A stretch of DNA of 64,000 nucleotides, taken from positions 3,464 to 67,463 of the forward strand of contig DXWI01000013.1 in assembly GCA_019416935.1 (NCBI GenBank), read 5' to 3'. The stretch's first letter is position 1, and each line of letters starts with the position of its first letter. This document shows, piece by piece, positions 50,392-58,855 of the stretch. The notes under the pieces were generated by a model, which saw only the letters and a list, made by a program, of their open reading frames with translations, was not told the origin of the DNA and ran no database searches. The position numbers and the translations under genes were made by a program. The stretch comes from Clostridiales bacterium. GTDB taxonomy: Bacteria; Bacillota; Clostridia; Christensenellales; CAG-138.

Positions 50392-50616
50392 TTGTCAAAA
50401 AAGTGACGATGTGAACCGCTCCGCCGGTTCGCGCACGCATATGATGCAGGAAGAACCACGGGATCTGTCAAAAACGGCGGCATGCACGCCGGTTTTGACA
50501 CCTTGCGGGTAGGTTTGCAGCGTCAAACCTACCCGTGTATCCCTGCTGTAGCAGGTATCCCGTCAAAAAACACAGTTTTTTGACGGTCTGAGCGTCCCCT
50601 TGAAGGGGACGCTCCT
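50359..50616 (-). repeat. Dispersed structured repeat element, copy B with identical 27-nt flanks
   Basis: Read on the minus strand, the 204-nt core (50386-50589) aligns along its whole length with copy A: the same H1 arms with another loop, H2, H3 with three compensatory base-pair changes, H4 with a re-paired GC segment, the shared GGTTCTTCCTGC start of H5 and closing GCGCGAACC. The ends carry GTCAAAAAAC and TTTTTTGAC as short terminal inverted repeats. The flanks 50359-50385 and 50590-50616 are identical 27-nt self-complementary direct repeats, unrelated in sequence to the flanks of copy A. It lies between convergent DUF421 and trpS. Confidence 0.88.
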
Positions 50617-50724
50617 CTCTTTCTGGCGAAATAAAATAACCAAATATGCCCCCGCCCGCTTGACCGCAAGCTAGGGATGGAGCACCATCAAGCAACGGTT
50701 GTTGACCGGCAGAGAGCGCAGGCC

Positions 50725-51738
50725 CTACGCCTTGTAGGAATCGAACCCCATTTTGTGATAGACCTTGCGGATCGTCTTTGTCGCCGCCTTACGCGCCTTC
50801 TCCGCGCCAAGCGCAAGCATATCGGTCAAATACTGGCGATCATCCTGCAGGATACGGCGGTATTCGCTTTGAATCGGCTCCAGCGTGGCAACAACCGCAT
50901 CGGCAACGGAGGATTTGAGCGCGCCATAGCCCTGCCCGGCGAACGAGGCAACCGCCTCATCCATTGTTTTGCCCGCGGTAGCGCAGTAGATGGAGAGCAG
51001 ATTGTAGACGCCCGCGCGCTCCGGATCGGCGGTGATCTCGCCCAGGCTGTCCGTGACGGCCCGCTTGATCTTGCGCACGATGGCGGCCGGATCGTCCATC
51101 ATGGAGATGAACGCGTTCGGATTGGGATCGGACTTACTCATCTTAGCGGTCGGCTCCTGCAAGCTCATGATGCGCGCGCCAACCTTGGGAATATACGGCT
51201 CCGGCACCACAAACGTATCGCCATAGGCCTTGTTGAACCGGATTGCAATGTCGCGCGACAGCTCGAGATGCTGCTTTTGATCCGCGCCGATGGGCACAAG
51301 ATCGGTCTGATAAAGCAGGATATCCGCCGCCATCAGCACGGGATAGGTGAACAAGCCCGCGTTGATATTGTCGGCGTGCTTTGCGCTCTTGTCCTTGAAC
51401 TGAGTCATGCGGTTGAGCTCGCCCATATAGGTGTGGCAGGAAAGGACCCATGACAACATGGCGTGCTCCGGCACATGCGACTGCACGAACAGCGTCGATT
51501 TTTGCGGGTCGATGCCGCAGGCGATGAACAGCGCGGCCGTCTCAATCGAACGTCTGCGCAGCACGGACGCCTCCTGGCGCACCGTGATCGCATGCTGATC
51601 GACAACGCAGTAGAACGCATCCACATCGCCCTGATCCTGCATGGCGACAAAGTTGCGCAGCGCGCCAACATAGTTGCCGAGCGTGAGCACGCCCGACGGC
51701 TGTATGCCGGAAAACACGATCTTTTTCTTCTCTTCCAT
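50725..51738 (-). CDS. trpS: Tryptophanyl-tRNA synthetase
   Basis: A 337-residue class I synthetase: HIGH-like 'GIQPSGVLTLGNYVGAL', 'CHTYMGELNRMTQFKDKSA', 'TYPVLMAADILLYQTDLVPIGADQKQHLELSRDIAIRFN', and KMSKS in 'EPTAKMSKSDPN'. Length is normal. GGGAGGAAA precedes the ATG by 7 nt. No T-box leader is seen; a 12-bp hairpin and rnpB lie upstream on the same strand. Confidence 0.96.
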   Translation of the reverse strand: MEEKKKIVFSGIQPSGVLTLGNYVGALRNFVAMQDQGDVDAFYCVVDQHAITVRQEASVLRRRSIETAALFIACGIDPQKSTLFVQSHVPEHAMLSWVLSCHTYMGELNRMTQFKDKSAKHADNINAGLFTYPVLMAADILLYQTDLVPIGADQKQHLELSRDIAIRFNKAYGDTFVVPEPYIPKVGARIMSLQEPTAKMSKSDPNPNAFISMMDDPAAIVRKIKRAVTDSLGEITADPERAGVYNLLSIYCATAGKTMDEAVASFAGQGYGALKSSVADAVVATLEPIQSEYRRILQDDRQYLTDMLALGAEKARKAATKTIRKVYHKMGFDSYKA

Positions 51739-51773
51739 CTGGGTTTCCTCCCCTGTTCCCTGCTTTGAAATGC

Positions 51774-51803
51774 GCTTTGCCGGCGTTTTTGCGCCGGCAA
51801 AGC
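51774..51803 (-). terminator. Hairpin downstream of rnpB
   Basis: A perfect 12-bp stem GCTTTGCCGGCG/CGCCGGCAAAGC (51774-51785 with 51792-51803), 10 nt past the rnpB 3' end; probable terminator or processing structure. Confidence 0.65.
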
Positions 51804-51813
51804 AAAACCAATT

Positions 51814-52156
51814 GCGAGCAAGCCGTAAGCCGAGTTCTGTCTAAGGACGGCCATCTATCTCTGTCCCGCCGTCACCGGCGGGCTCATGCGATTACCGGGA
51901 GCGTAGCGGGCCGCTATTGAATGCTCCCATTCCAATCTTGCACCGAGTGGGGTTTACAGGACGGTCAAGTCGCCATGCCGTCGGTGAGCTCTTACCTCGC
52001 CTTTCCACCCTTACCGCACCGAATTGATGCGGCGGTATCTCTCTGTTGCACTTTCCTTGGAGTCGCCTCCACCTGACGTTATCAGGCACTCTGCCCTGCG
52101 GTGCTCGGACTTTCCTCCCCGCCCAAACGGGAGGGGCAGCCGTCTGTCTTACTCGC
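51814..52156 (-). ncRNA. rnpB: RNase P RNA
   Basis: The catalytic RNA that matures tRNA 5' ends. On the minus strand it shows the universally conserved GAGGAAAGTCCGAGC block near the 5' end, the matching ACAGAACTCGGCTTACGGC near the 3' end, and 'GTGCAACAGAGAG' in between. P1 forms from GCGAGTAAG and CTTGCTCGC (9 pairs), which sets the ends. About 343 nt. It lies 9 nt after the COG1579 gene, the usual Firmicutes position. Confidence 0.96.
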
Positions 52157-52165
52157 AAACCATAT

Positions 52166-52888
52166 TCAACCGATCTCCGCGTACAGAATTCTGCCGCAGT
52201 TCTCGCACTCGATGACCGCTTCCGGCGCCGTCAGGCGCTTGAGCACGACCATCGGCAGCGACATGTTGCACCCGGAGCACTTGCCGGCATCCACCTTGAC
52301 GATGGGAACCGTATGGTGCTGCTTGGCGCGGCGGTAGCGGGCCATCAACTGCGGATCGAGCGTCTTTCCAATCTCCTCCAGTTTCTTATCGAAAGCCGCG
52401 ATGTCGGCCATGCTGTCGTCGCGTTCCTTTTCGCAGACCGCACGGAGCTGATCATATTCCTTTTTGTTCTTATTATATTGCTGTCCCGTTTTGCGGTACT
52501 CATCCACTGCTGTTTCCAGCTCCGTGAGCAGTGCCTTTGCTTCGCGGCTTGCTGCCGCGATCTCACGGTTGAGCCGCTCAATATCGCCGCGCAGCTCGGT
52601 CATCTCCTCAGCGGTGCTCTCCTCATCCTGCCGCATGGTTTCCAGCTCGCCATGCTCCAATTCGAGCTGATTCTCCAGCTGCTCCGCTCTGTCCGTCAGC
52701 CGCTTTGCCTGTGCTGCGCGGGTTTCCAGTCCTTCCATCAGTTGATTGAGGGTTGTCTGTTGCGTTTTAAGCGCTTTATGCAGACGGTTCAGCTGCATGC
52801 GCGACGGCGTCGAGCGGATGGCATTTTCCAACTGCTCCTTTTGCAGCTCCGTCTCCTGATACGCAAACAAGGCGTCAAGTTTTGACAT
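52166..52888 (-). CDS. Coiled-coil zinc-ribbon protein (COG1579 type)
   Basis: A 240-residue protein: a long coiled coil (about 5-175, heptads of Leu/Ala with Glu/Arg/Gln) and a C4 zinc ribbon 'GKCSGCNMSLPM...VIECENCGRILY'. Members may bind nucleic acid; the function is not settled. AGGAGG lies 6 nt before the ATG. It follows nif3 by 10 nt and precedes rnpB, a conserved order. Confidence 0.9.
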   Translation of the reverse strand: MSKLDALFAYQETELQKEQLENAIRSTPSRMQLNRLHKALKTQQTTLNQLMEGLETRAAQAKRLTDRAEQLENQLELEHGELETMRQDEESTAEEMTELRGDIERLNREIAAASREAKALLTELETAVDEYRKTGQQYNKNKKEYDQLRAVCEKERDDSMADIAAFDKKLEEIGKTLDPQLMARYRRAKQHHTVPIVKVDAGKCSGCNMSLPMVVLKRLTAPEAVIECENCGRILYAEIG

Positions 52889-52898
52889 ATCGCACCTC

Positions 52899-53663
52899 CT
52901 ATAGACGTCTTTGCGGAGAGGCCTCCGCAAGCGTTACATAATATTGTACATCATTTTGGAGCGTCTGTAAACGGGCAATCAGCGCCGGCAGTACAACACG
53001 CTCCGTTTCATAATGGCCGCAGGTGAGCACATTCATCCCCAATACCGCAGCCGCGAGCGCCTCGTGGTGTTTGCACTCCCCCGTCACAAAAACATCCGCT
53101 CCCGCGGTGGCGGCGACCGCCACATCCGAGCCGCCGCTGCCGCCCACGAGCGCGACCGTGCGCACCGTCGCCGCCGGTTCGCCGGTTGCCATCGCCGTAC
53201 AGGAGAGCGCCCGCTCGGTTTTTGCGGCAAATTCTTTGAGCGTCATCGGTTCTCGAAGCCGGCCGATCCGGCCAAGGTTCTCCGGCGGAAGCGGCCGCAC
53301 GTCGATCAGCTCAAGCCGCTCGGCCAACGCGTCGTTCACGCCGTGCTCCGCCGCGTCGAGATTGGTGTGCGCGGCATACAGGCCGACGCCGCTTTGTATC
53401 AGGCGGTAGATCGCCGCAGTGTCCGGGTGATCTCTGAGCATCCGCTTCACGCCGAACAGCATGACCGGATGATGCGTCAGCACCAGATCCACCTTGAGCC
53501 GCGCCGCCTCCTGCGCAACGGCCACGCTGCAATCCAGCGCGACCAGCACGCGCCGAATTTCCTCCGTCGCGGGACTGACAAGCAGCCCCACGTTGTCAAA
53601 ATCCATCGCCAGCTCCGGCGGCGCTATCCGCTCCATCGCCGCAACAAAGTCGTTCAACAGCAT
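52899..53663 (-). CDS. Nif3-like dinuclear metal-centre hexameric protein
   Basis: A 254-residue member of the NIF3/YqfO family with 'DNVGLLVSPATEEIRRVLVALDCS', 'DLVLTHHPVMLFGVKRM', 'AAHTNLDAAEHGVNDALAERL' and 'HYETERVVLPAL' carrying the metal ligands. It lacks the PII-like insert found in B. subtilis YqfO, so it is the short form. GGGAGG precedes the ATG. It starts 2 nt after the trmK stop. Confidence 0.92.
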   Translation of the reverse strand: MLLNDFVAAMERIAPPELAMDFDNVGLLVSPATEEIRRVLVALDCSVAVAQEAARLKVDLVLTHHPVMLFGVKRMLRDHPDTAAIYRLIQSGVGLYAAHTNLDAAEHGVNDALAERLELIDVRPLPPENLGRIGRLREPMTLKEFAAKTERALSCTAMATGEPAATVRTVALVGGSGGSDVAVAATAGADVFVTGECKHHEALAAAVLGMNVLTCGHYETERVVLPALIARLQTLQNDVQYYVTLAEASPQRRL

Positions 53664-53665
53664 GG

Positions 53666-54385
53666 TCAATCCTCCCAATGATCCAAAATGGCCTGCATCT
53701 GCGCCGCCCTTTCAACGAGGCGCACTCCCCCTTCCGTTCCCCTCGCCGTTTGCAGCCGGAGCAGGCATTGCTCCAGCTTCCGCTTCGCCAGCAGCGGCAA
53801 AAGCGGCTCCCTTTTGAAAAACGCGCGATAGCCAACCTGAAAGCAGTCGGTGGGGAAACCCTCCGGCCAGTCATCCCGCATCCCGTCGCAAGGCGGCAGG
53901 ACGGAGAACACCTGATAGAGCCGTCCCGCGTCCCGCACGACCCGATCCTCCTTCACGCGATAGCCGTGCTCATACAGATAGCGGCGGATGTCCTCCTCGG
54001 CGCGCATCGGCTGTAGCACCAACAGCCGCGCGCCCATGAGCGGCTGCTCGCAGGCGTCCAGTAGCCGTGCCATCAGCGTACCGCCCATGCCCAGCATGGC
54101 CACCGCATCGGCCTCGCCGCTTTGCAGCACGGACAGCCCGTCGCCGCAGCGCAGATCGATACGGTTTGCAACGCCGACAAAGCCGGATAGTTTTTTCGCC
54201 TTTTCCAACGATGGGGCGCTCACATCCGCTGCAATACACCGGTCACAGGCGTCCCGCTGCAGCAGCGCGCAGCTCAAGCGTCCGTGATCACAGCCAATAT
54301 CCGCAATGACCCGCTGCCTGCCGAGCAGTTCCGCGGCGGCAAGCAGCCTTGGATGCAGCGAGATTCGGCGCATTTCTTCCAACAT
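53666..54385 (-). CDS. trmK: tRNA (adenine22-N1)-methyltransferase TrmK
   Basis: A 239-residue class I methyltransferase for A22 of tRNA: 'VIADIGCDHGRLSCALLQRDACDRCIAADVS' (SAM site), 'RCGDGLSVLQSGEADAVAMLGMGGTLMARLL' and 'LVLQPMRAEEDIRRYLYEHGY', the TrmK signature, with a C-terminal coiled coil. I start at the ATG of MLEEMRR because a strong -10 ends 6 nt upstream, predicting a leaderless mRNA. Confidence 0.92.
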   Translation of the reverse strand: MLEEMRRISLHPRLLAAAELLGRQRVIADIGCDHGRLSCALLQRDACDRCIAADVSAPSLEKAKKLSGFVGVANRIDLRCGDGLSVLQSGEADAVAMLGMGGTLMARLLDACEQPLMGARLLVLQPMRAEEDIRRYLYEHGYRVKEDRVVRDAGRLYQVFSVLPPCDGMRDDWPEGFPTDCFQVGYRAFFKREPLLPLLAKRKLEQCLLRLQTARGTEGGVRLVERAAQMQAILDHWED

Positions 54386-54391
54386 AGCGAT

Positions 54392-54421
54392 ATTATACCA
54401 TCGACCGGCAGGCGCATACAA
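54392..54421 (-). promoter_or_regulatory. Promoter of trmK operon (leaderless)
   Basis: Minus-strand TTGTAT (plus 54416-54421), 18-nt spacer, TGG-TATAAT (-10 at 54392-54397); the ATG at 54385 follows 6 nt later. The layout is the same as at mutY. Confidence 0.65.
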
Positions 54422-54590
54422 GGGCTTTGCCGCATGGCGCGGGCGCTGCGGGGCGGCGGGCCGCTGCCCCGCTGCCGGTATTCGCCGTACCGATCGGCGG
54501 GCGGTCAAGCGGCGCTGTTTGTATGCGCGCTTCGCTGCATCATTCCCCCCCTCACGGCTCGCCGCTGCAAACGAAGGCAACGAGTTGGAA

Positions 54591-54615
54591 AAACCGGCGG
54601 CAGTGCCGCCGGTTT
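54591..54615 (-). terminator. Terminator of aminotransferase gene
   Basis: A 12-bp palindrome AAACCGGCGGCA/TGCCGCCGGTTT around one base, continuing into TTTTT on the minus strand. Confidence 0.8.
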
Positions 54616-54708
54616 GTATCGATTCTATGGCTGTATCACCGCAATTTACACGCACGGCCGGCGGATAATTTCCATAGAAACCCGCTTGAGCCGTGCCGAA
54701 ACTCCCGA

Positions 54709-55980
54709 TTACCGTTCCAACAGCTTTTCGAGCGCCGCAAGACGCAGGCAGGTGCAGAACAGCTCCATCGCCTTCGTCAACTCCGGCAGCGTCGGATAGG
54801 AGGGTGCGATGCGGATGTTGCTGTCGCGCGGATCCACGCCGTACGGGAAGGTCGCGCCGGCGCCGGTCATCGTGACGCCCGCCTGTTTGCACAGCGCCAG
54901 CGTTCGTTTGGCCGTACCGGGCATGGCGTTCAGGCTGATGAAATAGCCGCCGCGCGGCCGGTTCCAGCTCGCGATGCCGGTCGGCGCCACGGTCCGATCA
55001 AGCTGTTCGAGCACCGCGTCAAACCGAGGCTTGAGCATCGCCGCCTGCCGCTTCATATGTTCGAGCGTTTGGGCCTTGTTTTTCAAAAAACGCACATGCA
55101 TCAACTGATTGACCTTGTTAAAGCCGATGGTCTGGAACGTGAGCATGCCGAGCAGATAGCGGATATTGTCCTCGCTTGCCGCAATGCAGGAAACGCCGGC
55201 GCCCGCAAACGTGATCTTCGACGTGGAAGCAAACTCATAGACCCGATCCGGATTCCCGTTTTCAGCGCACAGGCCGAGCATCTCGGTAAACGGCACGAAC
55301 TCGCCCTCAAACTCGTGGATGCAATACGCATTATCCCACATCAGCGCAAAGTCTGGCGCCGCCGTCGGCATGGCGGCGATGCGGCGGCAGGTTTCCTCGC
55401 TGTACACATAGCCGTCCGGGTTGGAATATTTCGGCACGCACCACATCCCCTTCACAGCGGGGTCCCGTACCAATCGCTCCACCTGCTCCATATCGGGGCC
55501 ATCCGGGCCGATGGGTACGGAGATCAGTTCCACGCCGAAGGATTGCGTCAGATTGAAATGGCGGTCGTAGCCGGGACATGGACAAAGGAACTTCACGACG
55601 GGCTCCTTTGACCACGGGCGCGGGCTGTTCTTGAGGCCGTGCGTAAATGCCTTGGCGATCAAGTCATACATCAGATTCAGGCTCGCGTTGCCGCCGATCA
55701 CCACGTTTTCCGGACGCACGCCCAGAATTTCGGCAAACAGCGCTTTACAGGACGGCAGCCCGTCCAGCCCGCCATAGTTTCTTACGTCTATGCCGTCGCA
55801 GATAAAATTTCCATCGTCGAGCGTGCGCAGCATTGCATTGCTCAGGTCGAGCTGCTCTGCTGACGGCTTTCCCCGCGCAAGATTGAGCGAAAGGCCAAGC
55901 GTGCAGTACGCCTCATACGCGGATTTGGTGCGCGCATACTCCTCTTCCAGTTGACCATGATTCATTTGACTGTACTGCAT
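54709..55980 (-). CDS. PLP-dependent aminotransferase (class I, aspartate aminotransferase-like)
   Basis: A 423-residue fold-type I aminotransferase: 'LNLARGKPSAEQLDLS', 'IDVRNYGGLDGLPSCKALFAEIL', 'GGNASLNLMYDLI', 'CPCPGYDRHFNLTQSFG', 'YSNPDGYVYS', and the PLP lysine in 'FASTSKITFAGAGVS'. This belongs to the PF12897-like subgroup often annotated as aspartate aminotransferase. GAGGAG lies 9 nt before the ATG of MQYSQM; the ATG 9 nt upstream abuts that site. It is divergent from aguA. Confidence 0.9.
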   Translation of the reverse strand: MQYSQMNHGQLEEEYARTKSAYEAYCTLGLSLNLARGKPSAEQLDLSNAMLRTLDDGNFICDGIDVRNYGGLDGLPSCKALFAEILGVRPENVVIGGNASLNLMYDLIAKAFTHGLKNSPRPWSKEPVVKFLCPCPGYDRHFNLTQSFGVELISVPIGPDGPDMEQVERLVRDPAVKGMWCVPKYSNPDGYVYSEETCRRIAAMPTAAPDFALMWDNAYCIHEFEGEFVPFTEMLGLCAENGNPDRVYEFASTSKITFAGAGVSCIAASEDNIRYLLGMLTFQTIGFNKVNQLMHVRFLKNKAQTLEHMKRQAAMLKPRFDAVLEQLDRTVAPTGIASWNRPRGGYFISLNAMPGTAKRTLALCKQAGVTMTGAGATFPYGVDPRDSNIRIAPSYPTLPELTKAMELFCTCLRLAALEKLLER

Positions 55981-56335
55981 GCCTGTCATCTCCTCAAAAA
56001 AATATATTTTTCATTGTGCATCAAATGCTGCGGTTTGTCAAGAGAGCGAATATGGTTTTCCTCTTTTTCCAAGCAGCAGCCGCACCGCCGGCAGAGAAGC
56101 GCGGCAAAAGCCGGCCGCCCTTTCGGAATATGCCCCGGACGTTCATCCGGTCCGCAGGACGATGCTGCTCTTATGTTTCAAACGAATGCATTGCCGCAGA
56201 AAAACGCGTTTGTGCTGCCGCTGCGCGGAGGTTCGATCTCGCGAAATGTTTCGTTTTTCTGGCGCGCCCGAAATTTCCCGGCGCGTTTTGGATATCCTAT
56301 TGAGGAATACTGATGGAAAGAGCGAGGAATGGAAC
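55981..56335. other. Divergent intergenic region before aguA
   Basis: It holds the aminotransferase promoter and about 290 nt before aguA in which I could not find a clear SigA promoter, terminator or operator. A short frame is open across it but lacks a start with ribosome site. Confidence 0.4.
56013..56041 (-). promoter_or_regulatory. SigA promoter of aminotransferase gene
   Basis: Minus-strand TTGACA (plus 56036-56041), 17-nt spacer, CACAAT (56013-56018). Confidence 0.55.
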
Positions 56336-57427
56336 ATGGCAAAACGAATCAACTCCACGCCGCGTGCGGACGGCTTCCGAATGCCCGCGGAATTCGAGCG
56401 GCAAAAGCAGATCTGGATGCTCTGGCCCGAACGGCCCGACAACTGGCGGGACGGCGCCAAGCCGGTGCAAAAGGCATACGCCGAGGTGGCGAAGGCCATC
56501 GCGCAGTTTGAACCGGTCACCATGTGCGTCTCGTACGGACAGTATGCGCACGCCAGAAACGTTCTGCCGCCGGAGGTTCGCGTGGTGGAAATGTCCAGCA
56601 ACGACGCCTGGATCCGCGATTGCGGCCCCACTTTTTTGACGGACAGCCGCGGCACGGTGCGCGCCGTTGACTGGGAGTTCAACGCATGGGGCGGCCTTGT
56701 GGATGGGCTGTACTTCCCTTGGGATGCGGATAATGCAGTGGCGCAGAAGGTCTGCGAGATCGAAAACGTGGACACCTACCATACCCCCGGCTTTGTGCTC
56801 GAGGGTGGCTCCATCCATGTGGACGGCGACGGCACGATGCTTACAACCGAGATGTGTCTTCTCTCTGAGGGCCGCAACCCACACATGAACCGCGCAGAAA
56901 TTGAAAAAATGCTCTCCGATTACCTCATGGTGGACAAGGTCATCTGGATCCGTGACGGCATCGATCCGGACGAAACCAACGGCCACATCGACGACGTGGC
57001 CTGCTTTATCCGCCCCGGCGAGGTTGCCTGCATCTGGACGGAGGATGAGGCCGACCCGTTCTATCAGGCGTGTCAGGATGCCTACAACACCCTCTCGGAG
57101 GCCACCGATGCACGCGGCCGCAAGCTCAAGCTGCATAAGCTCTGCATGCCGAAGCAGCGCGTCACGATTCAGGGCGATTTTGCGATCGACAGCGTGGAGG
57201 GCACGCTTCCGCGCGAGGACGGCGATATCTGCATCGCTTCCTATATGAATTTTCTCATCGTCAACGGCGGCGTGATCGTACCCCAATACGGCGACGAAAA
57301 CGACGCTCTGGCGCTCAAGCAGATTCAGGCCATGTTCCCCGATCGCAAAGCGGTCGGCGTATATTCGCGCGAGATCGTCTACGGCGGCGGCAATATCCAT
57401 TGTATCACGCAGCAGCAGGCGGAGTAG
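56336..57427 (+). CDS. aguA: Agmatine deiminase
   Basis: A 363-residue enzyme hydrolysing agmatine to N-carbamoylputrescine and ammonia. It shows 'MLWPERPDNWRDGAKPVQKAYAEVA', 'SSNDAWIRDCGPTF', 'FVLEGGSIHVDGDGTMLTTEMCLL', 'NGHIDDVACFIRPG' and the nucleophilic cysteine in 'GGGNIHCITQQQ' at the C-terminus. GAGG lies about 8 nt before the ATG. It is the first gene of an agmatine operon with an exchanger, NhaC and ptcA. Confidence 0.96.
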   Translation: MAKRINSTPRADGFRMPAEFERQKQIWMLWPERPDNWRDGAKPVQKAYAEVAKAIAQFEPVTMCVSYGQYAHARNVLPPEVRVVEMSSNDAWIRDCGPTFLTDSRGTVRAVDWEFNAWGGLVDGLYFPWDADNAVAQKVCEIENVDTYHTPGFVLEGGSIHVDGDGTMLTTEMCLLSEGRNPHMNRAEIEKMLSDYLMVDKVIWIRDGIDPDETNGHIDDVACFIRPGEVACIWTEDEADPFYQACQDAYNTLSEATDARGRKLKLHKLCMPKQRVTIQGDFAIDSVEGTLPREDGDICIASYMNFLIVNGGVIVPQYGDENDALALKQIQAMFPDRKAVGVYSREIVYGGGNIHCITQQQAE

Positions 57428-57486
57428 CCGCCCTCCGGTCCGGCCTCCGGCCGGACCGAATGACCACCATTTTCGGGAGGTAAACA

Positions 57487-58845
57487 ATGGAACAAACGAA
57501 AAGCGTAAGCCTGATGAAGAGCATACTCTTCACCATATGCAGCATACTGGTGCTCGATACCTTTGTCGCGCCGGCGATCATCGGCGTTTCGTCCATCACA
57601 ATCTGGATCATTACGGCCGTGGTTTTCTTCATTCCCTACGGCCTGCTCTCCAGCGAACTTGGGAGCACCTATCCGGATGACGGCGGTATTTGCAGTTGGG
57701 TCGACCGGGCATTCGGCGAACGGGCCGCGGTCATGACCGGCTGGTATTACTGGGTCAACGTCGCATTCTGGATGCCGGCGGTGTTCGTCGCCTTCGCCTA
57801 CTGGTTTTCCTATGCGTTTGCGCCGGGCGCCTCCAATCTGGTGCTCGCCGCCATCGCGACGCTCATGTGCTGGCTGATCGTATGGGTTGGCATTCGCGGC
57901 GTGGAGCTGTCCGTCACGGTTTCGAGCATTGCAGCCATATGCAAGGTCGCAGTGCTGCTGCTGTTCGGGTTTCTGGGCATTGCATACGCCATCAAATTCG
58001 GGCTTGCAAACGATTTTTCCCTGAGCAGCTTCATGCCCAGTCTCGGCAACACCACGCAGTATATCGCGGTCATCGTCTACAATTTGCTTGGTTTTGAGCT
58101 GATCGGTTCGATCGGTTCCCAGATACACAATCCGGGCAAGACCATCCCGCGCATGACCGTTGTCTCCGGCGCGATCATCACCGCCATGTATGTGTTCGGC
58201 ACATTTGGCATTCTGGCCGCAGTACCGGCGGCAAACGTCGATACGGTGGACGGGTTCTACTTCGCACTGGAGGAGCTGTGTACGGTGTTCGGCCCTGCCG
58301 GGAAGGCAGTATTCTATGTGGTCATCGTCATCGCAATGCTCACGCTCGTATCCAACATGGTCTCCTGGACGCTTGGTGCAAACGAAGCGCTCATCGCCGC
58401 CAACCTCGATCGGCGCTCCAAATTCCTTGGGCACCGCAGCCGCAAATACGGTACGGCGGACAATTTGTACCTGGTCATGGGCGTTCTTGCGACCGTGCTC
58501 ATCGTGCTCAACTTCGCGCTCTCCGGCGATGCAAACGACATCTTCTGGACGATTCTGGCCTTCAGCACGCTGATCTTTCTGCTGCCGTATCTGTTCATGT
58601 TCCCGGCCGCCGTACGGCTTCGGTACAAGGACCCGCATACCGAGCGGCCCTATCGCGTTGGCGGCCGTGGCAACGCAGGCATCTGGGTCTGCATGCTCCT
58701 GTGCGAGCTGTGCGTGCTGACGGCGATTGTGTTCCTGTTCAAGGATGCGGCGCCGGGCTTCCCGCGCTGGATGCTCATCATCGGCACGATTTTGACAACG
58801 GTCGCCGGATGGTGGCTGTATCGCGCCGGGCACAGGGCGCGCTGA
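57487..58845 (+). CDS. APC-family agmatine/putrescine exchanger (AguD-like)
   Basis: A 452-residue amino acid/polyamine permease with about 12 helices, beginning 'SLMKSILFTICSILVLDTFVAPAIIG' and containing 'SSELGSTYPDDGGICSWVDRAFGERAAVMTGWYYW'. Its place between aguA and ptcA supports agmatine:putrescine exchange, as in lactic acid bacteria. GGGAGG precedes the ATG. Confidence 0.85.
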   Translation: MEQTKSVSLMKSILFTICSILVLDTFVAPAIIGVSSITIWIITAVVFFIPYGLLSSELGSTYPDDGGICSWVDRAFGERAAVMTGWYYWVNVAFWMPAVFVAFAYWFSYAFAPGASNLVLAAIATLMCWLIVWVGIRGVELSVTVSSIAAICKVAVLLLFGFLGIAYAIKFGLANDFSLSSFMPSLGNTTQYIAVIVYNLLGFELIGSIGSQIHNPGKTIPRMTVVSGAIITAMYVFGTFGILAAVPAANVDTVDGFYFALEELCTVFGPAGKAVFYVVIVIAMLTLVSNMVSWTLGANEALIAANLDRRSKFLGHRSRKYGTADNLYLVMGVLATVLIVLNFALSGDANDIFWTILAFSTLIFLLPYLFMFPAAVRLRYKDPHTERPYRVGGRGNAGIWVCMLLCELCVLTAIVFLFKDAAPGFPRWMLIIGTILTTVAGWWLYRAGHRAR

Positions 58846-58855
58846 CACGCCGGGC

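Noticed and set aside
52024..52337. Short plus-strand frames across the rnpB region
   Set aside because: They lie in the complement of RNase P RNA and of the COG1579 gene; no ribosome sites or conserved motifs.
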